Program-made: the position numbers and the translations under genes | The notes under the pieces: model-generated | Database searches by the model: none | What the model was told of the DNA's origin: nothing | What the model saw: the letters and a program-made list of their open reading frames with translations, nothing else | In this document: piece by piece, positions 13,056 to 25,320 of the stretch | Layout of the letters: the number at the start of each line of letters is the position of its first letter | How positions within the stretch are numbered: the stretch's first letter is position 1 | Assembly: GCA_037013685.1 (NCBI GenBank) | Contig: CM072887.1 | Location: 53,061,154 to 53,125,153 of the forward strand | Length of the DNA: 64,000 nucleotides | Source: Acridotheres tristis | Taxonomy: Eukaryota > Chordata > Aves > Passeriformes > Sturnidae | Direction: 5' to 3'

Positions 13056-15751
13056 ATCCATAGTCTGAAGTTCTCAGATCTTACACTGTTCTTTCATTGG
13101 TAGTGACACTTGTATTGGCTCCAGCTTGGCCACAGGATGTGTTTTATGGCAAGAAAAGTTCAGTCTTCATGCCTTTTCATACAGGACTTCTTGTCTGAGC
13201 CCAGCCTCAGAAAGCATCTTCCCACACCTTAATACTACAATACTTTTTAGTGGCACAAGATTTCTGATTTTCATAAGAAGGAGCTTTATGAATGAGCCTG
13301 ATGAAGTGCTAATTAGATGATGAAGATTAGTAATGAAATTGCATTTGTGCAAGAAAACCCCTGCTATGATCTGAAGTATTTGTGAAACATTTGTTCCCCT
13401 TCCTAATATGGTCCCTACATTATGGTCCTTCTCTAGAATGCATGAGGAAAACTTAATGTCTAATATGCTGTAAGGCAAATAAGTGAAATCCATTTTTCTT
13501 AAACAAAGAGATGCTTGAAGGACATAAGAACTGAAGTGTACAAAAAGTGAAGAATGAACTTAAGGGCATTGCAGACCTATTTTGTACAGAGAGTAGCTGT
13601 GTCCTGGTTCATTTTTTCATTTTTAAGATCATACAGAAAAGCTTGTTCTTTTAAAAAATAATTATTTCTTTTTAACCACAGAGAAATGGGTACAATAGCA
13701 ACATGCCTGCAGGATGAAGCCCCACATTATTCTACTCTTTATCATAAACCCGTAAAGGAGTACAGGCCAAATACTGCTTTATTATCCCTTTGTGACCTCC
13801 TTGAGTTCACAGGGGCTCTGAGGGGTAAAGAGTGGTTGTCTGACTTCATATAACTGGCTGAAATAGAATGTGTAAACTTAATACCTACTGTAGGGCAACA
13901 TTTATTTTGGATTCATGTTACTATTATAGTTTTATTCAGACCAAGAAAGGACCTATAGTGCCAGAGCTGTGGTATGAGAAAAAAATAAAAATTAAGCTAT
14001 TAAAAGAGAGAATCCTGAGATGATTTAAGAAATCAAAACCCTCAGGCCAAAGTAGGTAGCTGACCCAAACTGAGACAAGTCCGAGAGGGTTTATAGGGCA
14101 AACTCATCTCTGAAACAACTCCTTTCCCTTTAGTAGAGCTACAGTAAGTATAAATTTGAACTTTATGGGTTATGTTATAAAAGAGGGATCTTCCAAGTCT
14201 CAAAATAAAGTATTCTTCATTTTGGAACTGTTGGTTACACAGACCAGGAACTGGCCGTGTATTGTGATGACTGGCTTATCTGGAATGCATGCTACAAATT
14301 GTGCAAGCTAAGTTATTGGAAGTAACGAAAATGGGGGCTTTTTGAAACTGATTTCCTTAAAAAAAACCCTATAGAAAAACTCTGAGTGTATTATATCAAA
14401 GGACGTTGTTTCCTGATAACTTTTAAATCTATTTAACTACTTTCAAACAAATTTGACAAATAACTTAATGTGAAGAAGTGAACTTATTTCTACAAATTTT
14501 GTGAAAATGGAAAGCATTTCCTCTTATTACCTTTATCTGTTGAAAGAACAGAAATCTGATTATTTATTAGAATAACAGACAACCTGACCAAGAAGGAGAT
14601 TTCATTCATTATTTTTTTCACTTCTCATCTCTTCTTTTTCACAAGGAAGGAGCTTACGAAATCGTTGAATTATTCTTAACTATCTGTGGGCACATGTTCT
14701 GCTCCTAATTAAAAGTCACAAATAATCTTGTGTTCATAACAACTCATCTCTGAGTACATTTTGCCACCTTAAGCAATCATTGCCCAAGTGAGTACAAGGC
14801 TGAGATATGTGAGAATGGAAAACTTTATTTGTTGTCCAGTTATATTTTCCAGTCTGTTGAACATGTCACCAAGCATTATACAAACTCCTAATGTGTTTAT
14901 AGGCTAAACAGGAAGGAAGAGAAATTGAGGTGTTGGGCTAGGCAGAAAGCCAGCAATGAGAACCAGAACACAAATCCTGATCCCTAATCTGAACTGTATC
15001 TTTTAGTCCTACAAGACACATTGTCTTAGCTCTAGTGTATTGCTCTTGAGAAACAGCTGATGTCAGAAGCATATCTGTAAAGAGACTATCTTTCTTTTTC
15101 AACCCCCTGCTGTTAAAATAATTTCCTGTCTTAGCTGGTTAACTTTTCCTACTCATTTCTATTTTCATGTAATTTCTTATTATAGTTGCAAGTTAATCAC
15201 AAATCTATTGAGAGACTTCTCTTTAATCTAGCAGCCTTCGTTTACTTTCTGTGTCATTTAAAACTGTTGTGCTATGGTTAAGAGTGTCCAATTACATTCA
15301 CTGCAGGAGAAAAAAACAAGTGATCAGCAGCCTACGATTTCAGCTGAAGATATCATCAAATGGGAAAACAAATTAGGTGCCTGAAAATAAAATTAAGGAT
15401 TCACATGCCAGATTCACTTGTACTCAGCAACATAGAATGACTCGTCAGATAACTGTTAACCTTTTCTCCCCAAATAAGAAAAAAAAAAGGGGTGATCAGC
15501 TCTAAACCAGACGACAGACATCCTTGTAGAGTCTACATGATTGATATATTTTAGAGCATCTGCCACTCCAGTTTGTTAAACCTCATTGTGCACTTGCTGT
15601 CATATAACAAAACATCAGAGATGACTCAATAAATAGATTCATATACTAATACAGAGATTATTGATGCCCCTCACACATCTGTATGGTCTAGGAGAGAAAC
15701 TGGTGAAAACAGAGATATAACACACACTGACTAGTAAGTTATGCCCACATT
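13056..15751. other. Unique AT-rich DNA, nothing recognised
   Basis: No gene or repeat family was recognised. A minus-strand open frame of 108 codons at 13,167-13,493 has no recognisable features and is treated as chance. Confidence 0.6.
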
Positions 15752-15854
15752 TACTTTCTTTCTTTCTTCCATCCCTCATTTTCTTTCTTCCTCCCACTCT
15801 CCCTTCCTTGTTTCCTTCCTCCCTCCCTCCCTTTCTCTTGCACTCCCTCTCCTT
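15752..15854. repeat. Polypyrimidine (CTTT/CCTT/CCCT) tract
   Basis: About 100 bases are nearly all C and T on the plus strand, with CTTT repeats grading into CCTT and CCCT repeats. The complementary strand is an A/G tract, which gives a spurious Lys/Arg/Glu/Gly-rich open frame of 87 codons on the minus strand. Long mirror-like purine/pyrimidine runs can form triplex DNA, but that is inference. Confidence 0.9.
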
Positions 15855-17040
15855 ATAGGGATCTACTAAATAATACTTTGAAACAAATCTAATTTCTCTC
15901 ATCCAGCAGTGAAAGTGTCCATATGTTGATCAGTGCTCTGGAAGCTCCTCAGTTAGGAAAAACCTATTTCCTGGACAGTCATGGTTTCAAGTGCAGACTT
16001 GGACACATAAGGTGTCTGATGCTTTCCTACATTTCTAAAACACACAGAAAATTGTAAACACCGGTTCCAAAACACACATTTTTGCTGCACCCTGGCACTG
16101 CCTCACATAAAGCATCTGTGTCAGAACCTTCCAATAACCACACCATGAATGATCTTTAGCAGCAAGGTTCCTTTTTCCTGAGTAGGTCAGTAGATTATGA
16201 AAGCACTAGGCAACTAAAACAATCAATTCTACAAGTAGAAAGACAACAAATAAAAGTCTCTGCCTAGTTACTCAAATAATTAAATTTCTCTTAGTAAAAT
16301 CAGAGCAGATATCCCATTCAAAAGTACTTGATAGGATGGATTTTACAGAAGATCAGCTGTTTATAGCTGAACTTCAGAAATAATTTGGACTCCAAAAAGG
16401 CCAGCAACCACATACTTCTCAGGATAACTCTGTGTCCTACAACTGGTAAAACCAGGCAGAAATCTGAACCATATAGTCAAATATCAGTCCTTATAACTTT
16501 GCACTTCAAATGTAAATATAATAATTTTCAGTCACCAAATTGATTAAAATTGTAAACTACAATTCAGGGCTTGAAATTCAGCACATAATAGAGCCTAAGC
16601 TCAGTTTCATTGCCCAAATTACCATGGCATCTTCCAAAATCATAAAAAGCAAACAATCCCAGCAATATAATTGAGCCTTTAAAGTGGAAATCTGTCCTCA
16701 ATTCAAAAGTAATAAAAGGTCAATCTGTTTCAGGTCTTTGTAGCTGAAAATTCTCCTGGACAAACGGAAGATAGGTTACCGGTCTGTGCACATATGTGCT
16801 TGTGTTTCTTTCTTTAACATGGCCATACCTCAATTCTCAGCTTTCAGCACATAAATCAGTGTTTGCCAGCACTTCTATGAAGGTGTAAATAAAGGGGGCT
16901 TGATGACTCACTGCACAATGGTAACAACTGTAGTATTTCACAGGCAGAACCGCAGCTGCTCCCCACCTACCCTTGAATTGGCTCAATATATCCTGTCTGG
17001 GTGGATGTTATTGACTTGCCTCATTTGTCTGTCCGAACAG
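15855..17040. other. Unique non-coding DNA
   Basis: AT-rich sequence with no repeat family or gene recognised. The last 70 bases before 17,041 have a pyrimidine-rich 3' end that forms the acceptor-like site described with the next feature. Confidence 0.5.
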
Positions 17041-17110
17041 GCTCTCTTTGGAGAAGGAAATGGGGGAACCAAGAGCAGCCAGTCTGAAATTGCCCTTTCA
17101 GGATTCAAAA
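17041..17110 (+). other. Exon-like segment, 70 bp (unconfirmed)
   Basis: The segment is bounded on the left by a pyrimidine-rich run ending GTCCGAACAG (AG at 17,039-17,040) and on the right by AAAA|GTAAGT (GT at 17,111), both good matches to vertebrate splice sites. Frame 1 from the first base is open throughout and reads ALFGEGNGGTKS then SQSEIALSGFK, entering in phase 0 and leaving in phase 1. A second frame is also open, so the coding direction is not forced by stops. The local sequence is less AT-rich than its surroundings. The peptide was not recognised. It could be a coding exon, a long non-coding RNA exon, or chance. Confidence 0.25.
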
Positions 17111-17397
17111 GTAAGTGCTCCAAACGCTCATTGCAAGTCCCTCTAAGTTATCCATCAGGCAGTGTATGCACCTCTCAGTTTTGTAGCTGGCTAGTGATTT
17201 GCACAGGAGCAGGAGGTAGCATGGGCAAGCCCTGTTCCATAAACACAGTGAGGTGGTGGGGAGCTGCAGAAAAGTGAACGAGACTGGGCAGATGGAGAAG
17301 AGGCTCCAGGAAGCATTTCCCTATTGTGATACGTGGCTTTAGGGGACAGTGGCAGCCCTTGAACAGCTGGTTTGCTGTACTTGTTCAGGTGCCTTGC

Positions 17398-17412
17398 ATA
17401 TATATATATAAA
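17398..17412. repeat. Short (AT)n run
   Basis: About seven TA dinucleotides in a row. Minor simple repeat. Confidence 0.8.
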
Positions 17413-20400
17413 TTTGTACTCGCATATAGACATATTGCAGCCTACTGAACCCTTGCTAGTGGTAAACCAATAGGAGATAAATCCAAATGCACAAGAACCC
17501 TGACCATTTTCTAGTTTCATGAAGCAGGGATTTCTTTATCTATCCTTTATAATCTCTTAGTAGCAGAGAGTGAAATAGGAGGAAAGCAAAATTACAGCCT
17601 TTTCAAGATAATGTATAGGATGTTGTTGTGTAGAACTGTTTCTTACCTTTTTCTGCACAGAAGAAAACATGGCTCTGTACAAGGAAACTTGGTGGTTGGT
17701 TATCCTAAATTGCTGGAGCACTATATGCTGAGCATTCTGTTTCTCTCCTGATGTAGGAGTTAAATCAGACTAATTCATGCCCAGTTGTAATAATATATCC
17801 TGATAATGAAGCATTTGCTTCTGGCCCCAGATTACTGTTTTCATCATCCAGATACTTGCTCCTTTGCTGTATATGCTCACACAGACCCCAAATTAAGGTC
17901 TTTTTAACATTTGTGCATTTTTCAATACCTGGATATTCTTAACATTAAGATTGGCTTTTCATTGATCCCTACAAGCTGGAGCTAAAGAATTCATGATAAG
18001 ACTCCTATGACTCCTGCCTAGCCTAATAAATGTGGGCTATGAGGCAATGCAATCTGCTGAAACACTGGAGCACATTTTAAACAGTCGTCATGGTGTAAAT
18101 ATTCCTAAATAGAAGTCCATGGTAATCTAATACAATACTGTGATCTGCAATATGGTAATTACAACTGTGACTTGACTCATTAATTTTGGTAACAGTTGTT
18201 AAGCAGCTCATTAGGTGGGTATCGAACAGCAGACGTCAATCTGGGGAGCCTCTAAACCTTCCAATATTTTTCTTTTCGCAGCAAGCAGCATAGCAAAGGA
18301 AGGAGAAGGCTGGACTTTGGGACTTCTGAGCTCCTGAATTCTGGGTACTTTGTGATCTTGACAAACACTGTTCTTGCTTTGTGAGCCAGAATTAGGCAAA
18401 GATATGTCAGTGTAACACATTTCAACTGCTGGGCTTGAAAAATTCCCCTTGGTTGCTCAAATCACTTTTATTTCAGCAGACCCTCCAGTTTCTACTGACA
18501 AACAGTGGGGATAACAGGGTATATTCCTTTATGAGACTGCACAGAACCGGTCTGTGTTTTCATTTTCTCATTTCGTATCACATTTAATGTTCTAAAAGAA
18601 CGATTTTTGGTGCTTATTTGAATTAATTCAGCTAAAGTACATCAGTTGGAAATAAACAAGCATATATCTGTATGCTGGTTATGGTGAACAAGATCACAAA
18701 ATTCACAAACATGAAAATTAAGCTGTCAATGGCAAGTGCATGAAGTATAGCATCTTGAACATATGCTTTAATCTCCCTGTTTCTGCATATTTCATCAATT
18801 TCCTGTTGGGTACTTTAAAAAATGGTGTGACAACCTCCAAGACTGACCAAAATTGGACAGTGCTGACTAGATAGCCACTCTGCACAGAGGAAATTAGATT
18901 TGACTTCAAGTATTTAGTTTTTCCTTGAGCAGATTACTCAAGGGAATTTGAATAGACTGTTCTGAAGCTGACTGACTACAAATAGCAATGCCGATACCCA
19001 GATGCAAGCCAACATTCAGCCACATTGTCCATGGATTTGCACATAGTTTAATCTTTGAACTTAATGAAGCCTGAAAGTTGTCAAACTTGTCTGCTCCTCC
19101 ATTCTACAAAACCTGTCCAGTCAGGCACAAAAGTGGCAAAATCACTATCAGACCGTATATACAGTATGGAAGGAAAAGCTGAAGTCATTCAAAAGTTGTT
19201 ACTAAAACCTCCCAGTCTAGCCCTGCTACACTTCGATAGGAATAGTGGCAGGAGCTCAGCATCTGAGTAGTGTCTCCTGACCAGTATATCACAGGTAGCT
19301 TTCTGTTGGTGCATTTCCCTTCCTGTCTGCAGCCATGAGAGTTGTCAGTCTCTAGAAAACAAGAACCATCGTGGTGTAGTTTTGTTTCAGAGCTGTACTG
19401 CAGGGAGAGATAGTTTCTCAGTTGTAAAAGTTTAATCTGCTTTCTTATTATTAGTCTTTCCTGTGATTATAAAAGCTTATGCATTTCTTATTCCACATTA
19501 TCAGCTCAAGAGAAACCCTGACTCTGATGTATAAAAACTTCCTTGCTAAGTAAATGATAATTTTCTGATATGCAGACCAATTAAACCAATGGTGCAATAT
19601 AACTGCCTTTCAGACATTTAAGTATTTTTATCTCCTGAGTGACTGAGTAGATTGGATGGTGCTTTTCATCCACCTTTTTCCTTTCCTCTCCTTTAATCAT
19701 CCTTATTTCATACTTGATAAACAACGATCCTGAATAACACCATAGTGGCCATACTACTAGAAGCACTACTAGTGGCAGCATTTGAGTGACAAACACTGGT
19801 ATGTTTATGCCAGATTTATGTTTAACTTAGAGATGAGAGATGTAAACTCCTTACTGTGAATCTGTCCAAGGTGTGGTCTGCTGAATCTTTGCAAACTGGG
19901 CTTAAGAGGCTGCAGTGCCTCACTGAGGTAGCTGGAGAGTGCAACCGTATAGGGTAGTTTTGATGGTTTGGTGTTTTTTTATTTTTCCTGACATACTTTC
20001 TATTATTCAGCCACATATAGTAAGACTTTTAAAGGCCTTTTCTCCCTCCTGTCCCACTACCTCTCCCCCACGCCAAATACAATCTGGCTGCTGTTGAATA
20101 CAAGCCTTCTCCCTTGGGTCACCTTCAGGCAGGAGCATCATTTTTTGTCTCTATCTTGCTGAGTGTCTGTCTATTTTCAAGCCTTACTGGAAAAACTCTC
20201 CTCCTCCACTCTTTAAATTTAATTCTGAAAAGTAAATTTTAGTAGGATACTGGTTATATGAAATATGCTGCCAAGTTGGTTCCACCTCCCCTAATGTGAG
20301 CTATCAAAAATTGATTGTCTATTCCAAGTTAGCTGTCCAGGTTCCTTCTGTAGTCAGTGGAGAGACAAATTATTTAGTTTTAGAGGATTAGTATTAACAA

Positions 20401-23400
20401 GTATTAGAGGACAAACTTCAAGTTATATATGGACTGGATAATACTGTGAAGAATTCTATTCCCTCTGACTTAACTGTATAACTAAGGTCCCAAAACACCT
20501 CAAAACACCTTAGTTTGGAGCTAAATTCTGACAGCCCATCTGGTTTCTCAGTGTACAAGCAATCTTGCATTGTGTGAAGGAAGTTTTATTTGATGCCAAA
20601 CTCAGCCAGTCTTTCTTATGTGGAATAAGCAATTTATTTTTCCTCTGGTTGCTGTTTTTCATTCATCCCTGAAAAGAGAAACTGCTGGATTTTGTAAGTG
20701 CTCCAACAGACAGTTGTCTAAAGTCCTGTAGGAGTGACACCACAGTTCAAGTGATAGCAGAAAGGCAAACACTTGATTGATCCTCGAAAGTGTTACTAAC
20801 ACTCACTTCCCTGTCTACCTCTTTCCGCATCATTCACTGTCACATATTTTTAGAGCAGAGCCCTTTTGCTCCTCCAGCTCTTGTGTGCCTTCTCTTTGCT
20901 GCATGAGCTGTTTGCCAGAGGTGGGAATTGAAAAGAAAAAATTCTTTAATTCTTTGCTAGAGCTTCACTTCTTGTGGTTGCTGACTCCCTTAAAAAAAAA
21001 AAAGCTGCACTAAATAGAAGTTCGGTTTAGCTTTTAGGCAAACATAAACCCCCACAAATCTGAAAAAAGTTCCTCTCTCAAAGAATCAAAAACTATTTCA
21101 AGCCTGGACAAACACAAAGCTGTTGACTCTTGTTTGAAGTTGGGCCAGTCTGTCATGGTCTAGTACTGGTGGCACTTTTGGTCCATGATTGGAGGCTGCT
21201 GGGTTGGATGGGGTGAGCCCTGGTGGCAGCTGCTAAATGTCTCATAGCATCAGAAAGGCAGAGATAGGGAAGAAGGAGAATGATGCAAGTCCTTAGAAGT
21301 GTTTGTTTTGCCTCAAATCTCCAGTTTAATGTTTGTTTTCCTCTCCAATGAGGCGGATAACTGTGCAGTGAGTAAAGGAAACTGCCTTAGCATTTTTTAC
21401 CTCTTTTACTGAACTCAGTCCCCCAAAGTATCTCCTATAGCACTTTTTATTTTGGAATGTCATTTTCTCCAGTTCTTTATTTCCTATGAAATCCTCTATG
21501 AGATACAGCACTTTTTCTCATCTTCAGATTTGGTTGCACCCCAGAGGCAAATTTTCTGAAAAATGTTTCTATCCATCAGTAAGCTACTGGAGAAGTTATA
21601 AGAAGAAAAAAAAAAAATTAGGAATAAATTCTGCTTTGAGGGAGCAGATTTTGTCAGCTATTCCTGTTTTAAATAGTTTCAAAATATAGAAATTCTAATA
21701 AGCTGCTTCTTCATATAAGAAAAATTGCCATACACTGTAAAGCAGTTGAATTAGTTCATAAACTGGGTATGCCGTGTGTGGTTACTCAGTTACGACCCAC
21801 TAGATACAATCAATAATTCTGCCCTATCATTGTGCCATAACAATGTTGCCTAGGCATAAAGGGCTTACAAAATCCACATCTATTATGAGCTACTGTCTCC
21901 GTTTTTCTATTGCAATTCCTCACAATCTACTTTTTTATGTGTGTCAAGCCTCATCTGTGGGGGAAGAATAATTTAGAAGATCAGTAATGGGATGTGGAAC
22001 ATTTCACCTCCAGGTCACTTGTTTGAATCTAACCCTGGAGCAGTAGTGATTGAAAATCATTGCCATCTGATTGCTTTCTTTTGCTGGCCTAATGGATATG
22101 AACCGTTGGTCCTGGTCTACAGTGTAGAGGACGTGTGTCCACATCTGAAATCTTCCTTCGGAATGCAGTTAGCCTCTTTACACTCCCAGCAGAGACAGGA
22201 CCTGGGTGGAATGGGTGATAGTGAATGAATTGCCTTACCTCCACGACCTGCAGTAACTTTTCATGTAAGTGAGATATTCTGGTAGAGTTATGGAGAAACT
22301 TTTATTGCCTACATGATACTCTGCTGAGAGGTAGCAAACCAAGCCTCCAAGTTAGATCATGTCCCGTGTTTTTTGAGTGCTTATCTTTCCAAAAGAGGAA
22401 AATATTTTAAGAGTGACTCTCCAACCTCCACTAGCAATCAAGACAAAAAATCAACAAAGATATAGGAATCCCGAACAACATTAGAAAATGTGTGGGGATG
22501 AGTGAAGGCAGATAAGGAAAAAAAAAAGCAGAGGTGATGATTATACAGAAAAAAAATAACAGAAACCATTACATTATAAGCCTAAATTTTGTAACTTTAC
22601 TAATATACCACAAATTGCCTAGCAAAACTGGCCCTTTTAGGTTGGATTTGTATTGATGAATCTCAGCTTCTCTCATTGATGCTGTTTGCCTATGATCCTT
22701 CTCTTGGCTTCCCTTCTTTTCTTTTGGATTGATCTACATGGTTGCTTGTTAGACACTGTCTGTAACTCATTGTCTGTAACCTGCAGAAGAGGTCTGTCCT
22801 TACACCAGAGAGGAGAACTGTTATTTTTAGAAGGCACTGTTTGGGATCTGTGAGGGCTTTCTGGGAATAAACCCTCTTCTATACTATAAACTCTCTACTA
22901 TGTTACCTGAGCTGGCTCAAGGGGCAGATGGGCATGACAATGCAAATAGCTCTGACTATGATGCTGGTGCCTCCTTTCTTCTGTCTTGTTGTCATGAGGC
23001 ACCTCAAGTGCAGAATCTACAAAGCTGTATTTCTCAGTGCTGCCTCAGCTCATATATAGTTCTCCTTTCATAGGTGATGTTTTTTTTCTCAGGACAGGAG
23101 ATCAATCAGACAGTGCAAGGACTACTCTTATTATTTTATTCCACAAGACCAGACAAAACAAAATCAGATTAAATCTGTGAAGCACAAGCAGAGAACAGAG
23201 GGTTTGTTATTACTCTAACCACAAAGACCTGCCTTAATCACAGAGCTTTCCTTAATTCTTCCTCTGATCTGCTTAGGTAAAATCTTTATGAATTAGTATG
23301 AGTAATGACAAATCTGAAAGCTAAGGTGAGACTTCAGAATTTGGCCCTATATGATTTTGGGCATTAATTTGTTTGTTTTGTAATGCAGGTCCTCACATTT

Positions 23401-23577
23401 CAGTACAAAGCAGTGTGCAATACCAATGCAGGAGAAAAAAAAAACAATGAAAAACTAGGACTGTACTGCTGCCCTCCAGGAGCCAGTAAGAATAATGTCT
23501 TAGATTGTAAGAAAGGGCAGTAGCAATATCACCAGTGCAAAATACAAGTAACAATTTCTGGCTCCTTTATCACTGAC
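17413..23577. other. Unique non-coding DNA, nothing firmly recognised
   Basis: Long AT-rich stretch without a recognised repeat family or gene. Small details: an exact 10-bp tandem pair (CAAAACACCT twice) at 20,491-20,510, and a tRNA-promoter-like GTTTGAATCTA at about 22,018 in a locally GC-richer block. The interval 17,990-18,220 has the texture of conserved non-coding DNA. The latter two are discussed under findings. Confidence 0.55.
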
Positions 23578-23625
23578 TTTTTCTTCTTTTTCTTCTTCTT
23601 CTTTTTTTTTTTTTTTTTTTTTTTT
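23578..23625. repeat. Poly-T / (CTT)n tract
   Basis: TTC and TTTC repeats lead into an uninterrupted run of about 24 T. No TTTATT (the reverse complement of a polyadenylation signal) lies immediately to its right, so there is no support for reading it as the tail of a minus-strand retrocopy. Confidence 0.92.
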
Positions 23626-25106
23626 GGCCAATTTAAGATCAAGATCTTAGAAAGAATTACATTCCGTCTTAGGGGAAACTGACAGAAACACATTTTCAAT
23701 TACCAGCGGGTGACAACAGAACAACAATGTTGGTGCTTTTTAAAACAAGGTTATTTCTTGGTTTACAGTGGTGACTATTTATAAATGACTGAACAAGATT
23801 CTCTTACAAATGATCTTACTTTTTAAAAAAGAAATGCCCTCATTTGAGGAATGGAGATGTTCAATTTATATCAAATACTCTGTTTTAAAGGGCAAGGGGT
23901 CTTTGTGCACAGAATAGTTGCAGTAAAAATATTTTGAATTGATCCATTCTTTAAATAAAATCTGGCTGTGTGATGGGGTCTTTTCTGCCAACTCTTTACA
24001 TGGACACTGCATCCTGCCAGACTTCAGTGACCCCCATCTGGGTTCTGTCCTGTGTGAACAGGGTCCTGAAAGAGAGAGTGGTATGGTCTGTAAATCGCCA
24101 CCTTTTTGATGGTAGAACAATGCTCTACTGTGCAACCACAGGAATCAGCAGGGACATAAACTCGCTTACAGATAACACACATTAGTGTGCTATCGTTAAG
24201 GAGAATAAAGAAATGTTGCAGTTTTTCTATGCGCTGAAATGTATGCTTTCAGTGAGCTAAGCAAGGGGGGATGAAAGGTAGTAGCTCTTGTTTCTATGAG
24301 ATTATAATGAAGAAAGAAGCGTTACCACACTATTCCCTCTTAAATATTTATCTTATTTCAGCTTTGTCAATATATAAGATCAGAATTGTACAAGAAGATG
24401 ACCTGGAACAAGCGCCTTTCTGATGGCTAAGCACAGTTCAGCAGTGCTGGAAATGAATACATTACACACATGCAGGAGTCAGAAAATGATCCAAGCACAA
24501 GGCAGTCTGACTCCCACATAATGGGGCCGTTTGTGGGGTTATAAAACAGGTGGTATATAAACGACACCAGTATAACAGCCCTTGGTATGTAAAGAAGCCA
24601 CATAAACAGGCAGTATGGTACCTGGGAGCTGGAAGCTGGGTATCAGTAAAGTAACAAAGTAGAGCCCACAACAGATGCATTCTAATTTGACATATATTGA
24701 TACAATCCTAAACCTGGCTGGCATCAATACTGAAGCTGTATCCATTTATATTGGAATGATAGCCCTGACAAATGCTAGGCCTTTCTGGTACTGGTTTAGT
24801 GAATTTTTACAGATCTGGAAGTGCTATGGTCATACATGTTTGCTCTGAAGTCCCGAATGGAAGGGATGACAGTCCCGTTGAAATCTCTGGGCAATAACAG
24901 AAGGCTGGAAGGAGTGATCTGATGCTGAAGTCTGCCATTGAACACCCAGCCTGGGAGATCAGGTGTGATGAAAGATTTGGTGTTGATGGAGGACTTTAAA
25001 TACCCAAGCATCTTTTAGAAAGCTGGTATGGTGACAAACAGCTTGTCAAGCAGTTCCTACCCTACCTTCAAAGAACTTAACAGAAATTCATTGCAGAAAG
25101 GCAGCT
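23626..25106. other. Unique non-coding DNA
   Basis: No gene or known repeat was recognised. Two TATA-like motifs lie close together at 24,540-24,560, but no downstream open frame or polyadenylation signal gives them meaning. Confidence 0.5.
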
Positions 25107-25320
25107 TGTGTGAGAACAGTTGTGAAGTAACAGAGGGCACAATTCTTAGGAATAAAAAGTGAGAGAAAGAAGAATGAACCTAAAAGACTGCAGAAGAAAC
25201 ATGACCTTGGCAAAAATAACCTATAAAAGAAAGGGGTCTCCCTGGGGACAATCAGCTTGACATGTGTAAAAGATTCTGAAGAAGAATAAACAGTGCCTCA
25301 CATTCTCTCTGAATAGGACA
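25107..25320 (+). mobile_element. Possible small LTR-like unit (uncertain)
   Basis: The order of motifs resembles a compact retroviral LTR: a TATA box (CTATAAAAG at about 25,221), then GAATAAA at about 25,285 some 65 bases downstream, then a short T/C-rich stretch ending near GGACA. The left end was placed at TGTGAGAACAG and the right end at the CA at 25,319-25,320, but no target-site duplication or primer-binding site was seen. I do not recognise the family. It may instead be an ordinary TATA-like sequence with a chance AATAAA. No viral coding sequence is present. Confidence 0.2.

Noticed and set aside
15639..15902. Lys/Arg/Glu/Gly-rich 87-codon minus-strand open frame
   Set aside because: Direct result of the polypyrimidine tract read on its purine strand.
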